Shown: positions 19,283-27,900 of the stretch, piece by piece
How positions within the stretch are numbered: the stretch's first letter is position 1
How the letters are laid out: each line of letters begins with the position of its first letter
Origin: Streptomyces silvae
GTDB taxonomy: Bacteria; Actinomycetota; Actinomycetes; Streptomycetales; Streptomycetaceae
DNA length: 62,883 bases
Direction: 5' to 3'
NCBI RefSeq assembly: GCF_016745505.1
Contig: NZ_JAERUC010000168.1
Coordinates: forward strand, 1 to 62,883
Made by a program: the position numbers and the translations under genes
The notes under the pieces: generated by a model
Databases searched by the model: none
The model's input: the letters and a program-made list of their open reading frames with translations, nothing else
What the model was told of the DNA's origin: nothing

Positions 19283-19325
19283 GACCCTCCCCTTACGGGG
19301 TCCGCCGGACTGTCGGGGGAGGGTC
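19283..19325 (-). promoter_or_regulatory. Leader hairpin upstream of tuf3
   Basis: A perfect 10-bp inverted repeat (GACCCTCCCC at 19283-19292, GGGGAGGGTC at 19316-19325) with a 23-base loop, about 50-95 bases before the tuf3 ATG. A second small hairpin (CTTCGG...CCGAAG, 19328-19345) precedes it on the transcript. A pyrimidine stretch lies between hairpin and ribosome site. It could be an attenuator or an mRNA-stability element. Confidence 0.55.
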
Positions 19326-19479
19326 AGCTTCGGGCGCCGCCGAAGGGCGCTGCGGCAGCGGCGAACGCTGCGTCAGTTGCTGCTGCGGCTGCGACCGCAG
19401 GGCTCACGGCAGCCTTCGGCGCGTCCGCGACTGCGGACTGCGCTGCGAGGAAGGCGTACCGGAACATGTCTCCGATCAT
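19324..19479 (-). CDS. Possible alanine-rich leader peptide before tuf3
   Basis: A 51-codon open frame on the tuf3 strand, starting MIGDMFRYAF and then containing runs of alanine (22 of 51 residues). Its stop codon overlaps the far arm of the tuf3 leader hairpin. The internal ATG at MFRYAF has a GGAGA three bases upstream. This could be a leader peptide or simply a chance frame in GCN-rich DNA; the opposite strand is similarly alanine-rich. I cannot confirm translation. Confidence 0.25.
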   Translation of the reverse strand: MIGDMFRYAFLAAQSAVADAPKAAVSPAVAAAAATDAAFAAAAAPFGGARS

Positions 19480-19546
19480 GGCGGAGCGGCGGGATGCCGT
19501 CGAATGGTTTTCCGGCGCGGACGCCACCGGCGCAGCGGGCCCCGGT

Positions 19547-20266
19547 TCAGCCGATGTTCTTGAGCGCCTCGCGCACGGAGAGCGGTGACAGGCGGTCCCG
19601 GGCTCCGTCGACGAAGCCGCGTACGGCCTCCGGGTCGGTCTTCGCGTACTCCCGCAGGGCCCAGCCGATCGCCTTGCGGAGGAAGAAGTCGGGGTGGTCC
19701 GCGCGGAGCAGGCAGTAGCGGAAGAGCCGTTCGGCGTCCGTCCGCTCCTTGTAGCGCAGTTGGTGGAGCAGCGCCGTACGGGCGATCCAGACGCTGTCGT
19801 CCTCGATCCACCGGTCCATCACCGTCCCGAGCCCGGGATCGGCGCTCACGAGCGGCCCGGCGACATGGGCGGCGAGCAGGTCGACGGTGTCCCACCAGGG
19901 CACGGTGCCGGCGAGATGGCGCAGGACCGGCACGAATCCGGACGAACAGCGGGCCACGTGGCGCCGCAGGTAGTCGGCCGCGAAGTACTGGTACTCGCGC
20001 TCCGGCAACTCCCAGCAGCGCAGGGCGATCGCGGTGCAGTCGCCCTCGTCCGGCCGCCCGGTACCCGCGAGGACCTCCCGGGAGACCAGCCGTCGCCGCG
20101 GCGTCGGGATTCCCAGGAAGGGGGCGACGTTCTTCATGTACGCCGCGGCTCCGGCCGCCCGTACGGGGTCCGCCACCTGCGGATACAGCGTGGTGAGCCG
20201 GGAGAGGACGGTGTCGGCGAGCGCGCTCTCGGGTGCCACGGGGGCAGGGGGTGCCGGTGGACTCAT
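19547..20266 (-). CDS. DNA alkylation repair protein (AlkD-like)
   Basis: A 239-residue HEAT-repeat protein of the AlkC/AlkD type. EYQYFAADYLRRH, the WWDTVDLLAAHV motif with tandem tryptophans, and FLRKAIGWALREYAKTDPEAV are family landmarks; AlkD grips alkylated DNA with such Trp/Asp/Arg residues and excises 3-methyladenine-type bases. The ATG at 20266 is chosen over an open lead to 20293. It is divergent from a VTT-domain membrane protein. Confidence 0.93.
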   Translation of the reverse strand: MSPPAPPAPVAPESALADTVLSRLTTLYPQVADPVRAAGAAAYMKNVAPFLGIPTPRRRLVSREVLAGTGRPDEGDCTAIALRCWELPEREYQYFAADYLRRHVARCSSGFVPVLRHLAGTVPWWDTVDLLAAHVAGPLVSADPGLGTVMDRWIEDDSVWIARTALLHQLRYKERTDAERLFRYCLLRADHPDFFLRKAIGWALREYAKTDPEAVRGFVDGARDRLSPLSVREALKNIG

Positions 20267-20315
20267 GGGGTGCACATTACGGCGATCACACACATGTTTC
20301 GGTTACGCTCCCCAG

Positions 20316-21062
20316 ATGTTCGACCCCGTCCCCGCAACACGGCCCTCCGGTGGCCTCGCAGTGCGCTGTACGAGGGCGCTGCTCTCCCCCTGGTCCCGGT
20401 TCTCCCTGCTCGTGGCCATGCTCCTGGCCGCGGCCACCACGATGCTGCTGTTCGAACCACAGCGGTTGCTGGCCTCCGGCTGGCCACCCCAACTCACCGG
20501 CTCCGCCGCGGCGATGCTGTTCGGGCTCGCGTACGGCGTGTGCACCGTGGCCTTCGTGCCACGCCCGCTGCTCAACCTGGCCGCCGGGGCGCTCTTCGGC
20601 GCGCAGGCCGGACTCGCGGCGGCCCTCGCCGGAACGGTCCTGGGTGCCGGAGTCTCCTTCCTGCTCGGCAGAGTGCTGGGACAGGACGCGCTCCGTACGC
20701 TCCTGCGCGGCAAGTACCTGAAGGCGGCGGACGGACTGCTGAGCCGGCACGGGTTCCGGTCCATGCTGGCGCTGCGGCTCTTCCCCGGGGTGCCGTTCGC
20801 CGCGGCCAACTACTGTGCGGCGACCTCCCGTATGGGCTATCCGCCGTTCCTGCTGGCCACCGGGCTCGGCTCCATCCCGAACACGGCCGCGTACGTCATC
20901 GCGGGCAGCTCGGCCTCCTCCCCGACCTCGCCGGTGTTCCTGGCCGCGATGGGCTTCATCGTGCTGTCCGGCGCGGGTGCGGCCCTGGTGGCCTGGCGCA
21001 GGCGGCACCGGCTCGGCGGTACGGGCGGCGCGGCGGCGCCGGAGGCGGGCGGCACGGCGTAG
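20316..21062 (+). CDS. TVP38/TMEM64 (VTT domain) membrane protein
   Basis: A 248-residue membrane protein of the VTT/SNARE-associated family. Diagnostic segments are FVPRPLLNLAAGALFG, GAGVSFLLGRVLGQDALRTL and LRLFPGVPFAAANYCAATSR. It is a distant relative of DedA and likely handles lipid or lipid-carrier movement. The ATG at 20316 begins a short cytoplasmic tail before the first span; the longer frame upstream is antisense to the AlkD-like gene. Confidence 0.9.
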   Translation: MFDPVPATRPSGGLAVRCTRALLSPWSRFSLLVAMLLAAATTMLLFEPQRLLASGWPPQLTGSAAAMLFGLAYGVCTVAFVPRPLLNLAAGALFGAQAGLAAALAGTVLGAGVSFLLGRVLGQDALRTLLRGKYLKAADGLLSRHGFRSMLALRLFPGVPFAAANYCAATSRMGYPPFLLATGLGSIPNTAAYVIAGSSASSPTSPVFLAAMGFIVLSGAGAALVAWRRRHRLGGTGGAAAPEAGGTA

Positions 21063-21173
21063 CCAGGGGCAGGCGGGAGTCTGTTCACCTGTAGGCGATA
21101 CGCTGCGCGCAACCGACAGAGGATGTCCGGGGCCGTGGCGTCCCGTCCCCTTTTCTGACCGCATCCGCACGCC

Positions 21174-21198
21174 GCCGACGGCCCTCGCGTCCGTCGGC
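21174..21198. terminator. Hairpin between VTT gene and uppP
   Basis: A perfect 8-bp inverted repeat (GCCGACGG / CCGTCGGC) with a nine-base loop, about 36 bases before the uppP ATG. It could end the VTT transcript or act in the uppP leader. No T-run follows. Confidence 0.4.
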
Positions 21199-21233
21199 CG
21201 TTGCATGAGTACCTCCGGGATGGCCTAAGCCCC

Positions 21234-22106
21234 ATGAGCTGGTTCGAATCATTCGTCCTGGGCCTCGTTCAGGGACTGACCGAGTTCCTGCCGATCTCCT
21301 CCAGCGCGCACCTGCGGCTGACCGCGGCCTTCGCGGGCTGGCACGACCCGGGAGCCGCGTTCACCGCGATCACGCAGATCGGCACGGAGGCCGCGGTCCT
21401 CATCTACTTCCGCAAGGACATCGCCCGGATCGTCTCGGCCTGGTTCAGGTCCCTGACCAACTCCTCGATGCGCAGCGACCACGACGCCCAGATGGGGTGG
21501 CTGGTCATCATCGGCTCCATCCCCATCGGTGTGCTCGGCGTGACGTTCAAGGACCAGATCGAAGGGCCGTTCCGCGACCTGCGTCTGATCGCGACGACGC
21601 TGATCGTGCTGGGCATCATCCTCGGCATCGCGGACCGGCTCGCCGCCCGCGACGAGACCGGCGGCAAGCACCGGGCCATCAAGGAGCGCAAGTCGCTGAA
21701 GGAGCTGGGGGTCAGGGACGGCCTGATCTTCGGCTTCTGCCAAGCGATGGCGCTGGTCCCGGGCGTCTCCCGCTCGGGCGCGACGATCAGCGGCGGCCTG
21801 CTCATGGGCTACACCCGCGAGGCCGCCGCCCGCTACTCCTTCCTGCTGGCGATCCCCGCAGTGCTGGCCTCGGGCGTCTTCGAACTGAAGGACGCGGGCG
21901 AGGGGCACGTCTCCTGGGGGCCGACGATCTTCGCGACGATCATCGCCTTCGCTGTCGGCTATGCCGTCATCGCGTGGTTCATGAAGTTCATCACCACCAA
22001 GAGCTTCATGCCGTTCGTCATCTACCGCGTGCTCCTGGGCATCCTGCTGTTCGTCCTGATCGGGATGGGCGTACTGAGCCCGCACGCGGGAGAGTCAGCC
22101 GGCTGA
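21234..22106 (+). CDS. uppP: Undecaprenyl-diphosphate phosphatase UppP/BacA
   Basis: Recycles the undecaprenyl carrier for cell-wall synthesis by removing a phosphate, outside the membrane. At 290 residues it has the family length, with the (Q/E)xxxE motif as QGLTE at 13-17, FLPISSSAHL at 18-27 and the second catalytic motif VPGVSRSGATISGGLLMG in the middle. Multiple transmembrane helices are obvious. ATG 21234 starts MSWFESF; the frame is open for 11 more codons upstream. A perfect terminator hairpin follows it. Confidence 0.97.
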   Translation: MSWFESFVLGLVQGLTEFLPISSSAHLRLTAAFAGWHDPGAAFTAITQIGTEAAVLIYFRKDIARIVSAWFRSLTNSSMRSDHDAQMGWLVIIGSIPIGVLGVTFKDQIEGPFRDLRLIATTLIVLGIILGIADRLAARDETGGKHRAIKERKSLKELGVRDGLIFGFCQAMALVPGVSRSGATISGGLLMGYTREAAARYSFLLAIPAVLASGVFELKDAGEGHVSWGPTIFATIIAFAVGYAVIAWFMKFITTKSFMPFVIYRVLLGILLFVLIGMGVLSPHAGESAG

Positions 22107-22123
22107 CGGGGCGTTACCCGTAG

Positions 22124-22154
22124 GGATACCTCCAGCGTGAGGCTGGAGGTATCC
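22124..22154 (+). terminator. Terminator hairpin after uppP
   Basis: A perfect 13-bp inverted repeat, GGATACCTCCAGC / GCTGGAGGTATCC, with a five-base loop, beginning 18 bases after the uppP stop. There is no T-run, which is normal for Streptomyces terminators. Confidence 0.8.
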
Positions 22155-22261
22155 GGAGAGAGCTGGAGGCCGTTCGAGACTCCTGGAGCGGGTCGTCTCC
22201 CACTTTTCTCCCAGTTTGATCGGCCGGCCGTGCCGATGTAGCCGTGCCCTAGAGTCGTCGT

Positions 22262-22855
22262 ATGCGACGAAGGACAGGGCTGGCGATCGCTGGGGCTGCG
22301 GCCCTGACCTGGGGCGAGTGGCTGAACTGGCGCTGGTCCCGAGCCCTCGTGGGAAGCGGCGGGGGCACGTCCGAAGCTGTCGTCGTGTTGGGCTACCGGA
22401 ACCCCCAACCGACGGCGAATGTCATCAACCGCTGGCGAGTCCGCGCCGGAGTTCGCTCCGCTGACAACGCGCGAGACACTCGTGTGATCTTCAGTGGTGG
22501 TGAGACCAGCAGCTGCGCTGCGGAAGCCCAGTTGTTGGCTCACTACGCGAAGTCGGTACTGGGGTTCGACGGCACCGTTCTCCTCGAAGATCAAAGTACA
22601 ACGACATGGGAGAACATCACGAACGTGATCCCATTGCTCGAGGACGTCGATCGCATCAAAATCGTCTCCCAGCCGGCTCACGCGCTCAAAGCCCGCGCCT
22701 ACTTGCGGCGACAGCGCCCTGAGCTGGCCGAGAAGCTCGTGCGCGCGGATGACTACCGACCAGGCGAGTGGATGGTCGCCAAACCCCTGCTGGCTCTGTA
22801 CGGACTTTGGACACTCCGCGGGCTCACGTCCGATGAACGGATAATCTCGCTGTAA
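22262..22855 (+). CDS. YdcF family protein (DUF218)
   Basis: A 197-residue DUF218/YdcF protein. Landmarks are EAVVVLGYRNPQ, RVIFSGGETSSCAAEAQLL and the LLEDQSTTTWENI motif, which form a Rossmann-like pocket thought to bind a nucleotide or S-adenosylmethionine; function is unclear. The N-terminus has one short hydrophobic stretch that may anchor it. Base composition is visibly lower in GC than its neighbours (for example around 22575-22670), suggesting recent transfer. Its end lies at the point where a truncated phosphotransferase gene on the other strand loses homology. Confidence 0.85.
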   Translation: MRRRTGLAIAGAAALTWGEWLNWRWSRALVGSGGGTSEAVVVLGYRNPQPTANVINRWRVRAGVRSADNARDTRVIFSGGETSSCAAEAQLLAHYAKSVLGFDGTVLLEDQSTTTWENITNVIPLLEDVDRIKIVSQPAHALKARAYLRRQRPELAEKLVRADDYRPGEWMVAKPLLALYGLWTLRGLTSDERIISL

Positions 22856-23082
22856 GCAGCCACTGTCGCACCGAGGCGCCCGAGCGTCGCTCCTGGGACC
22901 GCGGCGATCGCGAGCACGGGCGGCTTGCGCCACAGGATCTCCGGGGTCGGGACCGGGGCGAGGGACATCGCCTCAACCTCGACGTCGACGCGCGCCTGAT
23001 CGGCGTCCACCTTCAGGAACACCTCGCCGACGCGCAACGTCGCGCGCTCGGAGTGGGCGACGACCACTTCGACTTCGTCCAT
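22753..23082 (-). pseudogene. Aminoglycoside phosphotransferase-like gene, 3' truncated
   Basis: From the ATG at 23082 the first ~75 residues look like the N-terminal lobe of an APH-type phosphotransferase (VVVAHSERATLRVGEVFLKV with the ATP-binding lysine; then APVPTPEILWRKPPVLAIAA and VPGATLGRLG). The sequence then loses all kinase character: the HxD-xxxxN catalytic loop and DxD motif are absent. The reading frame continues as unrelated sequence antisense to the 3' end of the YdcF gene and stops at 22753. The break point is about 22850, beside the YdcF stop codon. I read this as a gene cut by insertion of the YdcF segment. Confidence 0.7.
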
Positions 23083-23266
23083 AGGCGACCAGTATCCCGG
23101 GAGTGATCGTTGATGTCGCCGGGTTTGTCGTGTCGTGGACGGCCGAGGGCGCCACCCTTCCCCCACGTCTTGGTCACAACTCCGTCACCACCGGAACATC
23201 CCGCTCCCCCATCGCATACCGCACCGCTACGGTCATGCCTCCACGAACCGCTCCCGGGGGGACAAC

Positions 23267-23908
23267 TTGAAGAACCGCACCATCACCGCTGCCCTGGCCT
23301 GTGCGGCCGCCGTGTCACTGGTCAGCTGCGACCCGGCCGCCACGGATCCCAAGCCCGCAACACCGGCCGCCTCCGAGTCCAGCGCTGCGATGCCCACCGC
23401 GACACCGTACGAGGAGACGGAGCCTGCCGAGACAAAGGCGGTCCTGAACTTCGTCGGCATGGGTCTGCAGTCCGCGCAGGACAGGGCCCAGGCAGAGGGC
23501 TTCTACCTTCTGAAGTCCCACGACAGCGCCGGGCGCGACAGGCTCCAGGCCCTCGACCGGAACTGGAAGGTGTGCTCCCAGAGCGTCGAGGCAGGCAAGA
23601 CCGTGCCGACCGACACCGAGTTGGACTTCGGTGCGGTGAAGCTCGAGGAGACGTGCCCGGCTGCTGACGCCAAGGCTCCGGCGCCCGCGGCCGGGAAGAT
23701 GCCGGATCTGGTCGGGAAGTCGGTCAAGGCGGCCCGGGGAGCTCTGGACTCCGGCACGTCGGTCACGACGACCGATGCGGCGGAGGACCGTATGGTCCTG
23801 TTGGAGAGCAATTGGCAGGTGTGCACCCAGTCCCCGGCCCCTGGCGCCGAGCTGACGGGTCAGCCCGTGGAGTTCACCGCGGTGAAGTTCGAGGAGAGCT
23901 GCCCGTAG
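23267..23908 (+). CDS. PASTA-domain lipoprotein
   Basis: A 213-residue secreted lipoprotein. The TTG start at 23267 follows a GGGGGG block with good spacing and gives a signal peptide KNRTITAALACAAAVSLVSC ending in a lipobox LVSC. After a Pro/Ala/Ser linker come two PASTA-like repeats (about residues 60-130 and 145-213), each with a W-K/Q-V-C and a closing E-(T/S)-C-P, so each repeat probably has one disulfide. PASTA domains bind muropeptides or beta-lactams in kinases; here there is no kinase domain. The function is likely envelope-related. Confidence 0.85.
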   Translation: MKNRTITAALACAAAVSLVSCDPAATDPKPATPAASESSAAMPTATPYEETEPAETKAVLNFVGMGLQSAQDRAQAEGFYLLKSHDSAGRDRLQALDRNWKVCSQSVEAGKTVPTDTELDFGAVKLEETCPAADAKAPAPAAGKMPDLVGKSVKAARGALDSGTSVTTTDAAEDRMVLLESNWQVCTQSPAPGAELTGQPVEFTAVKFEESCP

Positions 23909-24032
23909 GCAGGCGGTGGCGATACCCGCCACGGCGGTCCCGGCCGCCGGACCGCAGCCTGTTCACACGGCTGACAGACGACTGTCACGTGGGGACGGAA
24001 TGCGCGGGTGGCCCAGGTCCGTTTTCAATGAC

Positions 24033-24956
24033 ATGACTACAGGCGTAACGCTCCAGGCGAACGACGCGGACAACCAGGTCGACGCGAGCGTGCGGCTCGC
24101 GCGCGAGGCTTCGGACGCCGGGCTGCGGTCGGCCTGGTTCGGGCAGACCTTCGGGGCCGACTCACCGCAGCTCGCGGCGATCGTCGGCCGGGAGGTGCCC
24201 GGCCTCCAGGTGGGTACGTCCGCCGTCCCGGTGTTCGGCCGCCATCCCCTGGTGGTCTCCAGCCAGGCCCAGACGGCTCAGGCGGCCACGCACGGCCGCT
24301 ATCACCTCGGGCTGGCCCTCGGGACGAAGCTGCTGACCGAGGGCGGGTTCGGCATTCCCTTCGAGCGGCCCATCGCCCGTCTGCGGGAGTTCCTCACCGC
24401 GTTGCGGCAGCTGACGGTGACGGGCAGCGCCGACTTCCACGGCGAACTGATCACCGCGACCACGCCGGTCCCGGCCCGCGTGCCCGGTGCGGAGGAGGGT
24501 GTCCCGCTGCTCGTCGCCGCGATGGGGCCCCAGGCCCTGCGTGTCAGTGGTGAACTGGCCGACGGGGTCCTGCCCTACCTCGCCGGCCCGCGCGCGCTGG
24601 CCGAGCACATCGTCCCGGCGGTCACCGCGGCCGCCCAGGCCGCCGGCCGGCCGGCGCCCCGCATCGTCGCCCTGGTGAACGGGGTGGTCACCGATGACGT
24701 CGATGCCGTACGCGAGAAGGTGACCGAGAAGCTCGCGTTCTACGAGCAGATCCCCTCCTACGCCCGCGTGATCGAGCTGTCGGGTGGCCGGCGGGCCGCC
24801 GACGTGGCGGTGATCGGGGACGAGCGGCGGATCGCCGAGGAGGTACGGCGCTACCGGGACGCCGGGGCGACGGAGGTGGTGTTCTCTGGCACGGAGATCG
24901 CCGGGGACGCCGACCGCCTCCGGACCTGGGACGTCCTGGGCTCGCTCGCGGGCTGA
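24033..24956 (+). CDS. F420-dependent LLM class oxidoreductase (TIGR03564-like)
   Basis: A 307-residue luciferase-like monooxygenase fold enzyme. The pattern SVRLAREASDAGLRSAWFGQ, the TSAVPVFGRHPLVVSSQAQT strand-helix and the GRYHLGLALGTK segment are typical of actinobacterial F420-dependent members; the later VAAMGPQALRVSGELADGVL helps define the phosphate site. Its substrate is unknown. The ATG at 24033 begins the barrel; the frame is open to 23916. It converges on the nitrate reductase gene with only 27 bases between stops. Confidence 0.88.
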   Translation: MTTGVTLQANDADNQVDASVRLAREASDAGLRSAWFGQTFGADSPQLAAIVGREVPGLQVGTSAVPVFGRHPLVVSSQAQTAQAATHGRYHLGLALGTKLLTEGGFGIPFERPIARLREFLTALRQLTVTGSADFHGELITATTPVPARVPGAEEGVPLLVAAMGPQALRVSGELADGVLPYLAGPRALAEHIVPAVTAAAQAAGRPAPRIVALVNGVVTDDVDAVREKVTEKLAFYEQIPSYARVIELSGGRRAADVAVIGDERRIAEEVRRYRDAGATEVVFSGTEIAGDADRLRTWDVLGSLAG

Positions 24957-24983
24957 GCGGTCGCCGGGCTCCGCCGGTCCGGC

Positions 24984-27900
24984 TCAGTACACGTCGCGCA
25001 CGTACCGTTTGTCGGCGGCGAGCTGCTTGACGTACGCGCCGGCCGCGTCCTCCTGGAGTCCTCCGTGGGCCACGGCGATGTCCCGCAGGGCCCGGTCCAC
25101 GTCCTTCGCCATCCGGGAGGCGTCTCCGCAGACGTAGAAGTGGGCACCCTCCTGGAGCCATGACCACAGCTGGGCGCCGTGCTCGCGCATCCGGTCCTGG
25201 ACGTAGATCTTGGCCCGCTGGTCGCGGGAGAAGGCGGTGTCCAGCCGGGTGAGGGTGCCGTCGCGGCGCAGGGTGTCGAGTTCGTCGCGGTAGTAGAAGT
25301 CGGTGGCGCGGCGCTGTTCGCCGAAGAACAGCCAGTTGGCGGCGCGGTGGCCGAGCGCGCGGCGTTCGTCGAGGAATCCGACGAAGGGCGCCACTCCGGT
25401 GCCGGGTCCGACCATCACCATCGGGGTGGCGGGGTCGGCCGGCGGGCGGAAGTGCGGGGCGCGCTGGACGAATACGGGGACGGAGCTGCCCTCCTCCGCG
25501 TCGGCGAGGAAGGTCGAGGCCACGCCCTTGCGGACGACGCCGTGCCGGTTCTCGTAGCGGACGACGGAGACGGTGAGGCTCACACGGGCGGGATCGGTGA
25601 GCGGGCTGGAGGATATGGAGTAGAGCCTCGGCCGGAGACGCGTGAGGGCACCGGTCCACTCGGCCGCGGTGGCGCGGGCGGAGTGCTCGGCGATGACGTC
25701 CACGGCCTGCCGGCCCCAGGCCCACTGGGCGAGTTCGCCCTTGTTGTCGGGGCGCAGGAGCTTCTTGAGGGTGCGGTCGTGGGTGCGTTCGGCGACCAGG
25801 CGCAGCAGTCCGGGGGTGATCCTTGCGATGTCCAGATGGCGGTGGAGCGCCTCCCCGAGGGGTACGGAACCGACGCCCGGCACATCGACCGGGGCGTCGG
25901 GGTCGAGCCCGGTGACGGCGAGCCATTCCGCCACGAGCCCGGGGCAGTTGAGCGCCTCCACACCCAGCGCGTCTCCCGCCTCGTACGTGAGCGGGACGGG
26001 GCTGTCCTGCGTGTCGAAGGTGAACCGGCGCACTTCCTTGGTGGCGCCGGGCAGGCTGAGCAGCTCGTTGCCCACGAGCCGCCCGGTCGCCGCCTTCGCC
26101 GCCCGGGCGGAGCGCGCCGGAGAGGCGGGGACGCCGGCGGCGGGCTCCGGGGCGGCCGGATCAGGGGCAGCCGGATCAGGGGCAGGTGCGGCCGGGGTGC
26201 CCAGTGCGGCGAACACGTCGTCGAGCCACTGCCCGGCCGGCTCCTCGTAGTCCGGTTCGCAGTCCGTACGGGGGACGAGCCGCACGGCGCCCAGCTCCCC
26301 GAACCGCTCGTCGAGCCGTCTGCCGTGCCCGCAGAAGTCGTCGTACGAGGAGTCGCCGAGGGCGAGTACGGCGTAGCGAACCCCGTCCAGCCGGGGCGTG
26401 TCGGGCGCGTTGAGCGACTCCCAGAAGCCGGAGCCGTTGTCCGGCGCGTCGCCGTCGCCGAACGTGCTGGTGACGACCAGCAGATCCGCTGGGCGCGGGA
26501 GGCTGTCCAGGGGACGGTCGTCCATGCCGAGGAGCGTGGCCGTCCGCCCTTCGGCGGCGAGCCGCCGGGCCGCCGCGGCGGCGACCTCCTCGGCGTTCCC
26601 GGTCTGCGACGCCCACAGGACCACGATCTGCCGGCCGGACGCGGTACCGGCCTCCCGCGCCGTCCCGGCGGGCTCCGGGTCCGTGGAGCCGCCGGGCGCC
26701 CGGGAGAACATGCCGGCCAGCACCCCGTTGACCCAGAGGGCGTGGTCCGGTGCGAACGGCGCGTGCTCCGGCAGTACGGGCGTACCGGCGGCCCCGGGCC
26801 CCAGGCCGGCGAGGAACCCGGACAGATAACGCCGCTCGTGCTCGGCCAGCACGGGCGGGGCGGTGCCGGCGATGCCGAACACCCCCGCGAGGGCCGTCAC
26901 TCCGGCGTCCACGGATGCCGGGGCGGGGAGACCCGGGGCGGGCAGGTCCGCGGCGGCCGGCGCGACGGCGGCGACCTTCATCAGGGTCACGGCGCACACC
27001 TTGAACTCGGGCTGGAAGGACACCGGGTCGACGGCGTCGTGGGTGACCGCGTTGACGCTGAGGTACTCGCCGAAGAGATCGTTCCAGTGGAACGGCGCGA
27101 AGCAGTCCCCGGGCCGCACCCGGTCGGTCACGACGGCGGGCAGCACGGCCCGGCCGCGCCGCGAGGCGACCTCGACCGGGTCACCCTCCGCGATCGAGAG
27201 GGCCGCCGCGTCCTGCGGGTTGATCTCCACGAAGGGCCCGGGATTCAGCTTGTTGAGCTTGGCGACCTTGCCGGTCTTCGTGAGGGTGTGCCACTGGTGC
27301 TGCAGGCGGCCGGTGTTGAGCACGAAGGGGAAGTCGTCGTCGGGCATCTCGGCCGCCGGCAGGTGCGGGCGGGCGAAGAACACCGCACGGCCGCTCGCGG
27401 TGGGGAACTCCAGCCGTGGCACGCTCCCGTCGGGGCGTACGGCCCGGTGTCCGCCGGCTCCGTCGTTGAGGTAGCGGACCGGGTTGCGCGCCGGGCCGTC
27501 CGGAGTGGCACTGGGCCACTGGACGGGGGTCCGGCGCAGCCGTTCGTAGCTGACTCCGCGCAGGTCGTACCCGGTCCTCGGGTTGTGGGCCCGCTTGATC
27601 TCCTCGAAGATCTCCTCGGCACTGCTGTAGGAGAAGGCCTCCTCGTACCCCATCTCGCAGGCGATCCGCGCGATGATCCGCCAGTCAGGCCATGCCTCCC
27701 CCGGCGGGTCGGCGGCCTGCCGGGCGAGCGTGAGGTTCCGCTCCGAGTTGACCATGACGCCTTCGGTCTCGCCCCACAGCGCGGCGGGCAGCGCGACATC
27801 GGCGTACGCGTTGGTCTCGGTGTCGGCGAACACGTCCTGGGTGACGACGAACTCCGCCGTCTCCAGCCCCTCGATGACGGTCCGCCGGTTCGCCACCGAG

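Noticed and set aside
21241..21250. GGTTCGAATC, resembling the T-loop of a tRNA
   Set aside because: These are codons of UppP (W-F-E-S) and no acceptor stem or anticodon arm can be built around them.
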